Assembly: GCF_900104705.1 (NCBI RefSeq)
Contig: NZ_LT629734.1
Location: 1,612,001-1,676,000, forward strand
Direction of reading: 5' to 3'
Length of the DNA stretch: 64,000 nt
Source: Agrococcus carbonis
GTDB taxonomy: Bacteria; Actinomycetota; Actinomycetes; Actinomycetales; Microbacteriaceae
In this document: positions 1 through 9,236 of the stretch, one piece after another
Numbering within the stretch: position 1 is the stretch's first letter
Layout of the letters: each line of letters opens with the position of its first letter
Notes under the pieces: generated by a model
Told to the model about the DNA's origin: nothing
Database searches by the model: none
Seen by the model: the letters and a program-made list of their open reading frames with translations, nothing else
Position numbers and translations under genes: made by a program

Positions 1-809
1 ACACCCCGCTCGCCGAGTCGGGCATCATCGGCACGGCGATCGGCCTCGCCATGCGCGGCTACCGCCCGGTGGTCGAGATCCAGTTCGACGGCTTCGTCTA
101 CCCCGGGTTCGACCAGATCGTCTCCCAGTTGGCGAAGATGACGGCCCGCCACCGCGGCGCGCTCGCGATGCCCGTCGTCATCCGCATCCCCTACGGCGGC
201 CACATCGGCGCCGTCGAGCACCACCAGGAGAGCCCGGAGGCGTACTTCGCGCACACCGCGGGCCTCCGGGTCGTGAGCCCCTCGACCGCGAACGACGCGC
301 ACTGGATGCTGCGGCAGGCGATCGAGAGCGACGACCCCGTCATCTTCCTCGAGCCGAAGTCGAAGTACTGGTCGAAGGGCGAGGTGCTGCCGGCGCCCGC
401 GACCGAGCTGCACCGCAGCGTCGTCGCCCGGCCGGGCAGCGACGTGACGCTCATCGGCCACGGCGCGATGGTGCACGTGCTGCTGCAGGCGGCGCAGATC
501 GCCGAGGCGGAGGGCACAAGCTGCGAGGTGCTCGACCTGCGCTCCCTGTCGCCCATCGACTGGGAGCCGCTCGTGGCCTCGGCCCGCCGCACCGGGCGCG
601 TGGTGGTGGCGCAGGAGGCGCCCGGCCACGTCTCGGTCGGCAGCGAGATCGCCGCGACGATCGCGGAGCGCGCGTTCTACTCGCTCGAGGCGCCCGTGCT
701 GCGCGTCTCGGGCTTCGACACGCCCTTCCCGCCGGCCCAGCTCGAAGACATCTACCTGCCGGACGCCGACCGCGTGCTCGACGCGGTCGACCGCGCCCTG
801 GCCTACTGA
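1..809 (+). CDS. 2-oxoacid dehydrogenase E1 component, beta subunit (3' part)
   Basis: This is the thiamine-diphosphate-dependent E1 beta subunit of a pyruvate or branched-chain 2-oxoacid dehydrogenase complex, which decarboxylates the oxoacid and passes the acyl group to E2. The frame is open from base 3, so the gene begins before the window. The first visible residues ([19 protein letters not shown], then a VEIQFDGF segment) are the conserved core of the transketolase-like pyrimidine domain, and the rest is the transketolase C-terminal domain. It lies 20 bases upstream of the E2 gene on the same strand, so one operon is expected, with E1 alpha probably just outside. I cannot tell pyruvate from branched-chain specificity. 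Confidence 0.93.
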   Translation, partial: TPLAESGIIGTAIGLAMRGYRPVVEIQFDGFVYPGFDQIVSQLAKMTARHRGALAMPVVIRIPYGGHIGAVEHHQESPEAYFAHTAGLRVVSPSTANDAHWMLRQAIESDDPVIFLEPKSKYWSKGEVLPAPATELHRSVVARPGSDVTLIGHGAMVHVLLQAAQIAEAEGTSCEVLDLRSLSPIDWEPLVASARRTGRVVVAQEAPGHVSVGSEIAATIAERAFYSLEAPVLRVSGFDTPFPPAQLEDIYLPDADRVLDAVDRALAY

Positions 810-829
810 CGCGACGCGAGGAGATCCGC

Positions 830-2116
830 ATGCAGGAGTTCCGACTGCCCGATCCGGGCGAGGGCCTGACCGAGGCCGAGATCGTCACGTGGCGCGTCAA
901 GCCCGGCGACACCGTGCACGTCAACGACGTGCTGCTCGAGGTCGAGACCGCCAAGTCGCTCGTCGAGCTGCCGAGCCCGTTCGAGGGCACCGTCGAGGCG
1001 CTGCTCGCCGAGGAGGGCCAGACGGTCGAGGTCGGCACCCCGATCATCCGCGTCTCGGGCGGCGACCCGGATGCGGTGGAGACCGCCGCCGATACCGCCG
1101 ACACGGTCGCGGTCGACGACGACGGCGGCGCCGTGCTCGTCGGCTACGGCGTGCGCGGGGGAGCGGAGACCCGCCGCAGGAAGCCGCAGACGGTGCGCTC
1201 GGTGCCGGCCCCGTCGGCACCCGCGCGTCCCGCCTCGGTGCCCGCCGCATCCGCCGCGCCCGTGATCGCGAAGCCGCCGACGCGCAAGCTCGCGAAGGAC
1301 CTGAGCGTCGACATCGCGACCGTGACCGGCACGGGCCTCGCGGGCGAGGTCACGCGGCAGGACGTCGTGGCGGCCGCCGAGCAGGTCAAGGTGTTCCGCA
1401 ACCTCTCGGCGCCCGAGTGGTCGGGCGGCCGCGAGGAGCGCATCCCCGTGAAGGGCGTGCGCAAGGTCATCGCGCAGGGCATGGTCGACTCGGCCTTCAC
1501 GGCGCCGCACGTGTCGGTGTTCACCGACGTGGATGCGACGCGCACGATGGAGTTCGTCAAGCGGCTCAAGGCATCGCCCGACTTCGCCGACGTCAAGGTG
1601 TCGCCGCTGCTCATCATGGCGAAGGCGATCCTCTGGGCGATCCGCCGCTCGCCGCAGGTCAACTCGACCTTCACGGGCGACGAGCTCGTCGTGCACCACT
1701 ACGTCAACCTCGGCATCGCGGCGGCGACGCCGCGCGGCCTGCTCGTGCCCAACATCAAGGATGCGCAGGAGATGTCGCTGCTCCAGCTCGCGACGGCCCT
1801 CCAGCAGCTCACGACCACCGCGCGCGAGGGCCGCACACAGCCGGCCGACATGCAGCACGGCACGTTCACGATCACGAACATCGGCGTCTTCGGGATGGAC
1901 ACCGGCACGCCGATCCTCAACCCGGGGGAGACGGGCATCATCGCGCTCGGCACGATCCGGCAGAAGCCATGGGTCGTCGACGGCGAGGTGCGGCCGCGCT
2001 GGGTCACGACGGTCGGCGGCTCGTTCGACCACCGCGCGATCGACGGCGACGTCATCAGCCGCTTCGTCGCCGACGTCGCGTCGATCCTCGAGGAGCCCGC
2101 GCTCCTCCTCGACTGA
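830..2116 (+). CDS. Dihydrolipoamide acyltransferase (E2) of a 2-oxoacid dehydrogenase complex
   Basis: This 428-residue E2 acyltransferase transfers the acyl group from E1 to CoA. There is one N-terminal lipoyl domain (about 1-80) with the lipoylated Lys42 in VETAKSLVE. An Ala/Pro-rich linker follows (about 105-145), then a peripheral-subunit-binding domain (about 145-185, [11 protein letters not shown]) and the catalytic domain, ending in the chloramphenicol-acetyltransferase-like motif HRAIDG (His401, Asp405). A single lipoyl domain suits BkdC-type branched-chain or actinobacterial E2 enzymes. A GAGGAG ribosome-binding site sits 6-7 bases before the ATG. No E3 gene follows; the next stretch is a repeat array and then a convergent gene. 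Confidence 0.93.
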   Translation: MQEFRLPDPGEGLTEAEIVTWRVKPGDTVHVNDVLLEVETAKSLVELPSPFEGTVEALLAEEGQTVEVGTPIIRVSGGDPDAVETAADTADTVAVDDDGGAVLVGYGVRGGAETRRRKPQTVRSVPAPSAPARPASVPAASAAPVIAKPPTRKLAKDLSVDIATVTGTGLAGEVTRQDVVAAAEQVKVFRNLSAPEWSGGREERIPVKGVRKVIAQGMVDSAFTAPHVSVFTDVDATRTMEFVKRLKASPDFADVKVSPLLIMAKAILWAIRRSPQVNSTFTGDELVVHHYVNLGIAAATPRGLLVPNIKDAQEMSLLQLATALQQLTTTAREGRTQPADMQHGTFTITNIGVFGMDTGTPILNPGETGIIALGTIRQKPWVVDGEVRPRWVTTVGGSFDHRAIDGDVISRFVADVASILEEPALLLD

Positions 2117-2140
2117 GCCGGCCGCGCCCCACCCGCGTGC

Positions 2141-2290
2141 GGCCACGACACGCCGGCGGCACCCCGCAGGGTGGTCACGACACGCCGCCCGCACCCCGCA
2201 GGGTGGTCACGACACGCCGCCGGCAGCGGGTCGGCTGCGGCGCGTCGTGACCACGCAGGGCGCCCACGGCGGCGCGTCGTGACCACGCGG
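2141..2290. repeat. Five-unit repeat array with strict 32-bp period, three units direct and two inverted
   Basis: The core CACGACACGCC occurs at 2144, 2176 and 2208 (exactly 32 apart). Its near reverse complement GGCGCGTCGTGACC follows, with the matching base T at 2245 and 2277, again 32 apart. A second conserved block, CACCCCGCAGGG, separates the direct units. The array fills the gap between the convergent E2 and nadE genes. The direct and inverted halves could pair as a long hairpin, so it could act as a bidirectional terminator, but no U-tract is visible. The family is not recognised. Confidence 0.8.
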
Positions 2291-2343
2291 AGCGCGCCGG
2301 CGGGACCGGCTCGCGTCACGCGAGCCGGGGTCGGCGCAGGCCC

Positions 2344-3201
2344 TCAGTCGAAGAGCGGCCCCGCCGCCGGCCGCCACCAGTCGTCCCCGGGCCCCGCCGG
2401 CATCCGCCGCTTGTGCTCGGTGCGGGCGTAGCGGGCGATGATCTGCTCGGCGACCGCGGGGTCGATGGGCTCGCCCCGCAGGAACGCGTCGATCTGCTCG
2501 TACGCGAGCCCGAGCTCTGCCTCGTCGGTCTGCCCGGGCCGGTCGTCGAGCAGGTCGGCGGTCGGGGCCTTCTGCCACAGCCGCTCGTCGGCGTCGAGCG
2601 CGCGCAGCAGCTCCTTGCCCTGGCCCTTCGTCAGGCCGGAGAGCGGCAGCACGTCGGCACCGCCGTCGCCGTACTTCGTGTAGAAGCCGGTCACCGCTTC
2701 GGCGGCATGGTCGGTGCCGATGACGAGCAGCCCCAGCTGCCCGCCGATCGCGTACTGCGCGATCATGCGCGCACGGGCCTTCACGTTGCCCTTGTGGTAG
2801 TCGTCGACGGCGCCGATCGCGGCCTCGACCGAGGCCTCGAGCGCATCGACGCCGGGCTTGACGTCGACGGTGACCTCGCGGTCGGCGCGGATGAAGTCGA
2901 GCGCGAGCTGCGCGTCGGCCTCGTCGTGCTGCACGCCGTAGGGCAGCCGCACGGCGACGAAGGTCGCGTCGCCGCCGGCGTCGCGCACGCGCTCGACGGC
3001 GAGCTGCGCGAGGCGCCCCGCGAGGGTGGAGTCCTGGCCGCCCGAGATGCCGAGCACGAAGCCCTTCGCACCGGTGGTCGCGAGGTAGTCGACGAGGAAG
3101 CGGATGCGCCGCTCGAGCTCGGCGGGCGGGTCGATCGTGGAGTGCGCCCCGAGCGCCGCGATGATCGCCGACTGCCGGGTGCCGGTGGAGGGTGTCGCCA
3201 T
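2344..3201 (-). CDS. nadE: Ammonia-dependent NAD+ synthetase
   Basis: It makes NAD+ from deamido-NAD+, ATP and ammonia (last step of NAD synthesis, cytosolic). At 285 residues it has the usual length of the short, glutaminase-free NadE. The PP-loop SGGQDS is at 53-58. Further conserved blocks are [10 protein letters not shown] and the C-terminal KYGDGGAD / [13 protein letters not shown] segments. The ATG at 3201 is preceded by TAGGCT (complement of 3208-3213) at a 6-base distance, which predicts a leaderless transcript and supports this start. The promoter faces away from the zinc operon, which starts on the other strand. Confidence 0.95.
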   Translation of the reverse strand: MATPSTGTRQSAIIAALGAHSTIDPPAELERRIRFLVDYLATTGAKGFVLGISGGQDSTLAGRLAQLAVERVRDAGGDATFVAVRLPYGVQHDEADAQLALDFIRADREVTVDVKPGVDALEASVEAAIGAVDDYHKGNVKARARMIAQYAIGGQLGLLVIGTDHAAEAVTGFYTKYGDGGADVLPLSGLTKGQGKELLRALDADERLWQKAPTADLLDDRPGQTDEAELGLAYEQIDAFLRGEPIDPAVAEQIIARYARTEHKRRMPAGPGDDWWRPAAGPLFD

Positions 3202-3250
3202 GCGCAGAGCCTACGCGCGGCGCCTGCAGAGCGGGTGGAGGGGCGCGAGA

Positions 3251-3280
3251 TTGACAATCGTTCTCAACAGCGTCTAGCGT
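3251..3280 (+). promoter_or_regulatory. Zur box overlapping the znuA promoter
   Basis: TGACAATCGTTCTCA at 3252-3266 fits the actinobacterial Zur operator pattern TGAnAAnnnTTnTCA exactly. It covers the -35 hexamer TTGACA (3251-3256), which is followed after 18 bases by a -10-like TAGCGT (3275-3280). Repressor bound here would block RNA polymerase, so zinc-starvation induction of the five-gene operon is expected. The Zur gene is the last gene of that operon. Confidence 0.88.
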
Positions 3281-3322
3281 GGGAGGGCGCGGCACCGCGT
3301 CGCGCTGGACAAGGAACCACGC

Positions 3323-4402
3323 ATGCGGATGCTCCCCGCCCTCGGCGCCGTCGGCGCCCTCTCCCTCGTGCTCACCGGCTGCTCCGCGGCCGGCGGTGCG
3401 GGCTCGCCCGGCGATCGGCTCGAGATCGTCGCCACCACCACGCAGCTCGCCGACGTCACCCGCGAGCTCGTCGGCGACGCGGCCGACGTCACGAGCCTGC
3501 TGCAGCCGGGCGCCTCGGCGCACGCCTTCGACCCGGGCCCGAGCGCCCTCACCGCCCTCGCCGGCGCCGATCTGCTCGTCGTGAGCGGCGCGGGGCTCGA
3601 GACGTGGCTCGAGGGCACGATCGAGGCCTCGGGCTTCGACGGCACGCTCGTCGACACCTCTGAGGGGCTCGACCTCCTCGCGGCCGAGGACGACCCGCAC
3701 GAGGGCCACGACCACGGCGACGACGAGCACGGCCACGAGGGCGAGACGGCCGCAGAGCACGCGGCGCATGCCGACGAGCACGCCGACGAGCAGGCCGACA
3801 GCGAGGCCGACGCGCACGCCGGCCACGACCACGGCGAGCACGACCCGCACGTCTGGACCGACCCGGCCAACGTCATCCTGCAGGCCGAGGCGATCGTCGA
3901 AGCGGTCGCCGCGGCCGACCCGGACGCCGACATCGACGCATCCGCCACCGCCTACCTCGAGCGCCTGCACGAGCTCGATGCGTGGATGCGCGCCTCGATC
4001 GAGCAGGTGCCGGTCGACGAGCGGCTCGTCGTCACGACGCACGACACCTTCGGCTACCTCGAGCGCGCCTACGACGTGCAGGTCGTGGGCACCGTGCTGC
4101 CGAGCATCGACGACAGCGCCGACGCGAGCGCCGCACACATCGACGAGCTCGTCGCCGAGATCCGCGCGACGGGGGCGCCGGTCGTCTTCAGCGAGAACGC
4201 GATCGACCCGCAGCTCGCTGCGACGATCGCGCGCGAGGCCGGCGTCGAGCTCCGCGAGGGGGAGGACGCGCTCGCCGCGGATGCGCTCGGCCCCGAGGGC
4301 AGCGACACCGCGACGTACATCGGCGCGCAGGTGCACAACACCATCGCGATGGTCACGGCGTGGGGCGCCGAGCCGCTGCCGGTGCCAGAATCGCTCTCGT
4401 GA
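3323..4402 (+). CDS. znuA: Zinc ABC transporter substrate-binding lipoprotein
   Basis: Extracytoplasmic metal-binding protein of the cluster A-I (ZnuA/TroA) family, 359 residues. It has a lipoprotein signal peptide with lipobox LTGC (Cys20). A long His/Asp/Glu-rich loop spans about 122-176, typical of zinc-specific rather than manganese-specific members. The metal-ligand segment DPHVWTDP follows it, with further conserved blocks THDTFGYLERAY and FSENAIDPQ. An AAGGA ribosome-binding site lies 8 bases before the ATG. The stop codon overlaps the GTG start of znuC, so translation is probably coupled. Confidence 0.95.
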   Translation: MRMLPALGAVGALSLVLTGCSAAGGAGSPGDRLEIVATTTQLADVTRELVGDAADVTSLLQPGASAHAFDPGPSALTALAGADLLVVSGAGLETWLEGTIEASGFDGTLVDTSEGLDLLAAEDDPHEGHDHGDDEHGHEGETAAEHAAHADEHADEQADSEADAHAGHDHGEHDPHVWTDPANVILQAEAIVEAVAAADPDADIDASATAYLERLHELDAWMRASIEQVPVDERLVVTTHDTFGYLERAYDVQVVGTVLPSIDDSADASAAHIDELVAEIRATGAPVVFSENAIDPQLAATIAREAGVELREGEDALAADALGPEGSDTATYIGAQVHNTIAMVTAWGAEPLPVPESLS

Positions 4403-5235
4403 GCGGATCCGGGTCGAGCGCGGTCGTCGAGATCGAGGGCGCGTCCTTCGGCTACGGCGGCGCGCCCGTGCTGCGCGGCGTCAGCTTCTCGGTGCGCGAG
4501 GGCGAGGCGGTCGCCCTCATCGGCCCGAACGGCGCCGGCAAGTCCACCGTGCTCGCCGGCATCCTCGGGCTCGCCCAGCACGAGGCGCGCGTCTTCCGCG
4601 TCCCGACCGCACGCGGCGAGATCGGCACGCTCCCGCAGTCGAGCGAGATCGACCCCGCGTTCCCCGTCACCCTCGAGCAGGTCGTCGCCATGGGCCGCAC
4701 GCCGCGCCTCGGGCTGCGCTGGCCGGGAGGCCGCGACCGCCGCATCGTCGCCGACGCGCTCGCGGCGGTCGGGCTCGCGGAGCACCGTCGCACGCGCTTC
4801 GGCGACCTCTCCGGCGGCCAGCGCCAGCGCGGGCTGCTCGCCCGCGCGCTCGCGAGCGAGCCGCGGCTGCTGCTGCTCGACGAGCCCTTCAACGGCCTCG
4901 ACCAGGGCTCGCGCGACGCGCTCATCGAGACGATCCGCCGGCTGAAGGAGCGGGGCGTCGCGCTGCTCATCACGACGCACGACCTCGAGCTCGCGCGCGC
5001 GGTGTGCGAGCGCACACTGCTCGTCAACCGCGAGCAGATCGCGTTCGACGAGACCGGATGCGTCCTCACGCTCGAGCAGGTCGAGGCGGCGTTCGCGTCC
5101 CACGTGATGGAGATCGACGGGCACACGCTCGCCACGACGGAGCACCACGCCGCCGAGCACGCGGGCCACCACGACGACCCCGGCCCCGGACATCCGCTCG
5201 CCGACGACGGCCCCGAGCGCGTCGCCGCTCGATGA
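4399..5235 (+). CDS. znuC: Zinc ABC transporter ATP-binding protein
   Basis: ATPase of the zinc importer, 278 residues. The Walker A motif GPNGAGKST is at about 42-50, the signature LSGGQ at 137-141, Walker B LLLLDEP with Asp161/Glu162, and the switch His at 194 (TTHDLE). The GTG start at 4399 overlaps the znuA stop as GTGA. The C-terminus after about 240 carries a His-rich tail (EHHAAEHAGHHDD), unusual for the ATPase, which may buffer zinc on the cytosolic face. Its stop overlaps the next gene as ATGA. Confidence 0.94.
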   Translation: MSGSGSSAVVEIEGASFGYGGAPVLRGVSFSVREGEAVALIGPNGAGKSTVLAGILGLAQHEARVFRVPTARGEIGTLPQSSEIDPAFPVTLEQVVAMGRTPRLGLRWPGGRDRRIVADALAAVGLAEHRRTRFGDLSGGQRQRGLLARALASEPRLLLLDEPFNGLDQGSRDALIETIRRLKERGVALLITTHDLELARAVCERTLLVNREQIAFDETGCVLTLEQVEAAFASHVMEIDGHTLATTEHHAAEHAGHHDDPGPGHPLADDGPERVAAR

Positions 5236-6134
5236 CCGCGCTCGCGGCGCCGGTCGCGGCCGGCCTCATCGACCCGTTCACGCCGTTCGCGGTGCCCTTC
5301 CTCGGCAGGCCGCTGCTGCTGCTCGTCGCGCTCGCGGTCGCCGCCGCCACCGTGGGGGTGCTCGTGCACCTGCGGCGGCTCGAGTTCTCGACCGACGGGC
5401 TCACGCACGCCGTCTTCCCCGGCCTGGCGATCGGCGCGGCCGCGGGCGGCGCGGCCGGGCTGCTGCCGGGCGCGATCGGCGCGGCGCTCGCCGCCGCCGT
5501 CGTGCTCGCGCTCATCTCGCGGCGCGGCCAGCCGCGCGACACCGCGGTCGCGATCGTGCTCACCACCTTCTTCTCCTTCGGCGTCGTGCTCGTCTCCGCA
5601 TCCGACCGCAGCGGCGGCAGCATCTCCGACTTCTTCTTCGGGCGCCTGCTCACGATCACGTGGGGCGACCTCGGCGTCGCGCTCGCGCTCATCTCGATCG
5701 CCGTCGCGCTCGTCGTCGTCACGGGGCGGCAGCAGCTCTTCGCGGCGTTCGACGCCGCTGGCGCCCGGCGCGCGGGGCTGCCGGTGCTCGCGCTCGAGGT
5801 GATCGGCACCGTTGCGATCGCGCTCGTCGTGGTCGCCGCATCCGCATCCGTCGGCACGCTGCTCGCGCTCGCCGTCGTGATCGTGCCGGCCGCCGCAGCG
5901 CGCGCGCTCACGCGCTCGCTGCGCACCGCGATGGCGGTCGCGATCGCCTTCGGTGCCGTCACCGGCTGGGCGGGGCTGTGGGTCGTCGTGCAGCTCGCCG
6001 AGCTCGGGGTGGATGCGGCGCCGGGCGCGACCGTGGCGCTCACGATGATCGTCGGCTACCTGCTCGCGCTCGGCGTCGGCGCGCTCCGCGGGCGGCGGGC
6101 GCGCGCCGCCGACCGGCGCGAGGTCGCCGCATGA
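5232..6134 (+). CDS. znuB: Metal ABC transporter permease (first of two)
   Basis: Integral membrane permease of the ABC-3 (ZnuB/TroC) family, 300 residues, with about eight hydrophobic segments. The conserved blocks FSTDGLTHAVFPGLAIG and AFDAAGARRAGLP are present, the latter being the cytoplasmic coupling region that docks with the ATPase. The ATG at 5232 overlaps the znuC stop. A second, different permease follows immediately, so the transporter is probably a permease heterodimer. Confidence 0.92.
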   Translation: MTALAAPVAAGLIDPFTPFAVPFLGRPLLLLVALAVAAATVGVLVHLRRLEFSTDGLTHAVFPGLAIGAAAGGAAGLLPGAIGAALAAAVVLALISRRGQPRDTAVAIVLTTFFSFGVVLVSASDRSGGSISDFFFGRLLTITWGDLGVALALISIAVALVVVTGRQQLFAAFDAAGARRAGLPVLALEVIGTVAIALVVVAASASVGTLLALAVVIVPAAAARALTRSLRTAMAVAIAFGAVTGWAGLWVVVQLAELGVDAAPGATVALTMIVGYLLALGVGALRGRRARAADRREVAA

Positions 6135-6946
6135 GCCTCCCGCTCGACTTCTTCGGGCTCGCGATGGTCGAGGTCGTGCTCGCTGGCGTGCTCGCGGGCC
6201 TCGTCGGCGTGCTCGTGGTGCTGCGGGAGCGCGCGTTCTTCACGATGTCGCTCACGCACGCGACCTTCCCGGGCGCGGTCGCGGCGGCGATCCTCGGCGT
6301 CTCCATCCCGCTCGGCGCGGCCGTCGCCGCCGTCGGCCTCATCGCGATCGCCGTGGGCATCGGGCGGATGCGGTCGCAGGGCCCGGCCGTCGCATCCGGC
6401 GTCATGCTCACCGCGGGCTTCGCGCTCGGCGCGTTCCTGCAGTCGGTCGCGCCCCTCGCCGTCGACGTCGAGTCGTTCCTCGTCGGCCAGGTGCTCGCCG
6501 TCACGACGGCCGATCTCGCGCTGACGGCCGGCGTGCTCGTCGTCGCCGCGCTCGTGTGGGCGCTCGCCGGCGCGCACCTCGTCTTCTCGAGCGCCGACGA
6601 GGCCGGCTACCGCCGGGCGGGGCTCGCGCCCTGGATCCCCGAGACGCTCTCGCTCGCGCTCATCGCGGGCACCGTCGTGGCGATCATGCCGGTCGTCGGC
6701 GCCATCCTCGGCGTCGCGCTCATCGTGGCGCCGGCCGCGGCGGCCCGGCTCCTCGTGCGCGATTGGCGGTGGATGCTGCTGGTCGCCCCGGCGCTCGGCG
6801 CCGCGTCGGGCGTCGTGGGCCTCCTGGCCTCGCGCTGGTTCGACCTGGCCGCCGGGGGCGCGATCGCGCTCGTCGCGGTGCTCCTGTACGCGCTCGCCTG
6901 GTCGGCGCGCGCGCTCCGTGGCACGATCGAGGCGAGGACGCGATGA
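6131..6946 (+). CDS. znuB: Metal ABC transporter permease (second of two)
   Basis: A second ABC-3 family permease, 271 residues, clearly paralogous but not identical to its neighbour. It has LRERAFFTMSLTHATFPGAV near the N-terminus and the coupling segment SADEAGYRRAGLAP in the middle. Alternating hydrophobic segments continue to the C-terminus. Start ATG 6131 overlaps the first permease's stop, and its own stop overlaps zur. Paired permeases of this family commonly assemble as heterodimers; that assignment is inference here. Confidence 0.91.
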   Translation: MSLPLDFFGLAMVEVVLAGVLAGLVGVLVVLRERAFFTMSLTHATFPGAVAAAILGVSIPLGAAVAAVGLIAIAVGIGRMRSQGPAVASGVMLTAGFALGAFLQSVAPLAVDVESFLVGQVLAVTTADLALTAGVLVVAALVWALAGAHLVFSSADEAGYRRAGLAPWIPETLSLALIAGTVVAIMPVVGAILGVALIVAPAAAARLLVRDWRWMLLVAPALGAASGVVGLLASRWFDLAAGGAIALVAVLLYALAWSARALRGTIEARTR

Positions 6947-7341
6947 CCGACACGACCCCCCGACGCACGACGCGCCAGCGCGAGGCCGTGCGCGAGGCGC
7001 TCGCGGCGAGCGAGGAGTTCGTCTCGGCGCAGGCGCTCCACCAGACGCTGCTCGCCGACGGCGCCAAGGTGGGACTCGCGACCGTCTACCGCGCGCTCGC
7101 GGCGCTCGCGGAGGACGGCGAGGCGGATGCGCTGCAGTCCGGCGGCGAGGTGCTCTACCGCGCGTGCACCCCCACCCACCACCACCACCTCATCTGCCGC
7201 CGGTGCGGTCGCACGGTCGAGCTCGAGGCCGCGGCGGTCGAGCGCTGGGCGCGGCAGGTCGCCGCCGAGCACGGGTTCGTCGAGCCCGACCACGTCGTCG
7301 ACATCTTCGGCCTCTGCGCCGAGTGCGCCGCGGTGCGCTGA
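6943..7341 (+). CDS. zur: Fur-family zinc uptake regulator
   Basis: A 132-residue Fur-family repressor. It has a winged-helix DNA-binding region with GLATVYRALAAL at 44-55, the regulatory metal site with HHHH at 79-82, and two structural CxxC pairs at 85/88 and 125/128. Position as the last gene of the zinc-uptake operon, and the perfect Zur box in front of that operon, identify it as Zur rather than Fur, PerR or Nur. Autoregulation follows from the operon structure. The stop codon lies inside a 15-bp sequence (GCGCTGAGCCTCGCC) that is tandemly duplicated at 7335-7364. Confidence 0.92.
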   Translation: MTDTTPRRTTRQREAVREALAASEEFVSAQALHQTLLADGAKVGLATVYRALAALAEDGEADALQSGGEVLYRACTPTHHHHLICRRCGRTVELEAAAVERWARQVAAEHGFVEPDHVVDIFGLCAECAAVR

Positions 7342-7503
7342 GCCTCGCCGCGCTGAGCCTCGCCGCGGGCTGGCCCTCCCTGCAGCGGACGCTCGGCCGC
7401 GCATCCTCTCCACAGCGCTGACCTCTCCACAGGCGGGCGCGCCGCTCAGCCGCGATCGTGGCCTTCCTGTGAGACTGTGCCCATCGGATCGAGGAGGCCC
7501 GCC

Positions 7504-8583
7504 GTGACCAACCCGCCCAGCACCGACGCGCACGCGCCCGCCGCGCCCGCACCGCAGCATCCCGCCCGCTCGACGCCACGACGCATCATGGGCATCCAGC
7601 CCGTGCTTTTCGTCGGCATGTGCCTGCTGGCCGTCGTCTCGCTCATCACCGTCGTCCTGATCTTCGTCGGCGACTTCGACAGCCAGGCGCCGCGCGTCGT
7701 GTGGACGGTCGTGGTGTTCCTGGCGTTCACGGGGCTCCTCGCGCTCGACCTCGTGCTCGCACGGCGCTCGGCGACGCCGCTCGTCATCGGCGTGGCCGCG
7801 AACACCTACCTGCTCGCGGTGCTGATGATCGCGATCTGGGTGCGCGGCGGCCGCGAGGGCTGGGACGACGACTGGCTCTTCGCCGAGCTCTTCGGCATCG
7901 TGCTGCTCACGCTGCTGGTCGTGCGCGCGGCTGCGGCCGGCGCATGGGGGCTCATCACCCTCGGGCGCGGCTCGGGCACGGAGTTCGGCCGCGTGCTGGG
8001 GCTCATCGCGGCGGCGCTGCTCGGCCTCGTCGGCGTGCTGCTGACGCTGCACTTCGCGATCGACGCCTTCGGCGTCGACGTCGACGAGTGGTACTGGCGC
8101 TCGACCGTCGCAGCGATCGTGATCACGGCGCTCGCGGCCTCCGTGACCGTGCTCCTCTACTGGAACCGCCGCAACCTCGACTGGCAGGAGGCCGAGGCGC
8201 GCGGCGAGCACGTGCGGCCCGCAGCGGTCGGCGGGCCGGTGCCGCCGCCGCTCGCGCCGCAGCACGGCAGCACCCACCACGCTGCGCCGGGCCACGGGTA
8301 CCCGGCCGAGCCCTACCTCGATCAGCGCGGCGGCGTCGCGACGAGCGCTGCCGCCGCGGCGACCGGGGCGCCGACCGCGTGGCCCCAGCCGCCCGCGGGG
8401 CAGCCCGCGCCCGGCGGGGCGACGGCGTGGCCGCAGCAGCCGGGCCAGCAGCCCGCGGGCTGGCCCGCGCAGCCGCAGCAGCCCGACGCGAACGGGCTGC
8501 TGCCATGGCCCACCTACGCCGACGGCACGCCCTACCCGATGGGGCCCGACGGCCAGCCCGTGTTCCCGCCCGGGGCGCGCTGA
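7504..8583 (+). CDS. Hypothetical multi-pass membrane protein with Pro/Gln-rich C-terminal tail
   Basis: Family not recognised. The 359-residue protein has a short Pro/Ala-rich cytosolic N-terminus, then five or six hydrophobic segments between about 33 and 225. A long low-complexity tail follows, rich in Pro, Gly, Gln and Trp with repeated WPQ/GQPA units. The GTG start at 7504 is chosen because GAGGAGG lies 6-7 bases upstream; no comparable site precedes the in-frame ATG at 7477. It sits between zur and the zinc-free ribosomal protein genes but has no visible metal-binding motif. Confidence 0.75.
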   Translation: MTNPPSTDAHAPAAPAPQHPARSTPRRIMGIQPVLFVGMCLLAVVSLITVVLIFVGDFDSQAPRVVWTVVVFLAFTGLLALDLVLARRSATPLVIGVAANTYLLAVLMIAIWVRGGREGWDDDWLFAELFGIVLLTLLVVRAAAAGAWGLITLGRGSGTEFGRVLGLIAAALLGLVGVLLTLHFAIDAFGVDVDEWYWRSTVAAIVITALAASVTVLLYWNRRNLDWQEAEARGEHVRPAAVGGPVPPPLAPQHGSTHHAAPGHGYPAEPYLDQRGGVATSAAAAATGAPTAWPQPPAGQPAPGGATAWPQQPGQQPAGWPAQPQQPDANGLLPWPTYADGTPYPMGPDGQPVFPPGAR

Positions 8584-8671
8584 CGCATCCGCACACCGGC
8601 GGCGCCGAGCGCGGGCGCCACGCCTCCGGCCGCGCCGCGCGCGAGCCGCGCCGGCGACGGTGAAGCCGGCC

Positions 8672-8701
8672 TTGCCCCGATTGCCACGGATCGCGTACGA
8701 T
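8672..8701 (+). promoter_or_regulatory. Putative promoter of the rpmB-rpmG-rpsN operon
   Basis: TTGCCC (8672-8677) is followed after 18 bases by TACGAT (8696-8701). About 120 bases of leader follow, with two small hairpins (GGTGC...GCACC just after the start site, and GTGGGCTCCGGCCCAC just before the gene). I searched the leader and promoter for a TGAnAAnnnTTnTCA Zur box and did not see one. The other bases between 8584 and 8829 show nothing recognisable. Confidence 0.5.
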
Positions 8702-8829
8702 AGACCCTTGGTGCGGCTTCGGCCGCGCAGCACCCGCCCCCTCCACGCCCCGAAAAGGTACGGCTGTGGCGTGTGCAGGCAAGTGATCTTGGGTGGGCTC
8801 CGGCCCACGGTAACCATATGGAGGGCACC

Positions 8830-9066
8830 ATGGCAGCCGTTTGCCAGGTGACCGGAGCCGTTCCCGGCTTCGGGCACAACATCTCGCACTCGCACCGGCG
8901 CACGAAGCGACGCTTCGACCCGAACGTGCAGCGCAAGACCTACTTCGTCCCGTCGCTGCGACGGAACGTGACGCTCAACGTCTCGGCCAAGGGCATGAAG
9001 GTCATCGACGCCCGTGGCATCGAGGCCGTCATCCGTGACCTGCAGGCGAAGGGGGTGAAGCTCTGA
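8830..9066 (+). CDS. rpmB: Ribosomal protein bL28, cysteine-poor (zinc-independent) form
   Basis: A 78-residue large-subunit protein. The zinc-binding form has CxxC near the N-terminus; here the region reads CQVTG, so the second cysteine is Thr8 and no downstream cysteine pair exists. This is the C-minus type. It opens a three-gene set with bL33 and uS14, all cysteine-poor, the arrangement known from mycobacteria and streptomycetes as Zur-controlled alternative ribosomal proteins. Its stop overlaps the next start (TGATG). The GTTTGCCAGGTGACCGG start region supports ATG 8830. Confidence 0.95.
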   Translation: MAAVCQVTGAVPGFGHNISHSHRRTKRRFDPNVQRKTYFVPSLRRNVTLNVSAKGMKVIDARGIEAVIRDLQAKGVKL

Positions 9067-9236
9067 TGGCCAAGAAGGCACAGGACGTCCGTCCGATCAT
9101 CAAGCTCCGCTCGACCGCCGGCACCGGCTACACGTACGTGACGAAGAAGAACCGTCGCAACAACCCCGACCGACTGGTGCTGAAGAAGTACGACCCCATC
9201 GTGCGTCAGCACGTCGAGTTCCGAGAGGAGCGATAA
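9066..9236 (+). CDS. rpmG: Ribosomal protein bL33, cysteine-free form
   Basis: A 56-residue protein with the bL33 signature [18 protein letters not shown]. Zinc-type bL33 carries two CxxC pairs; this one has no cysteine, with STAGTGYTY and YDPIVRQH at those positions. The ATG at 9066 overlaps the rpmB stop. Its stop codon is directly abutted by the rpsN ATG (TAAATG), so the three genes are translationally coupled. Confidence 0.95.
   Translation: MAKKAQDVRPIIKLRSTAGTGYTYVTKKNRRNNPDRLVLKKYDPIVRQHVEFREER

Noticed and set aside
2141..2290. CRISPR array
   Set aside because: Units are directly periodic with conserved, non-unique intervening sequence and change orientation; no cas gene is nearby. 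The same applies to the arrays at 13633, 40933 and 50871.
8672..8829. Zur box before rpmB
   Set aside because: Looked for TGAnAAnnnTTnTCA on both strands because of the zinc-free ribosomal proteins; nothing closer than scattered half-matches.
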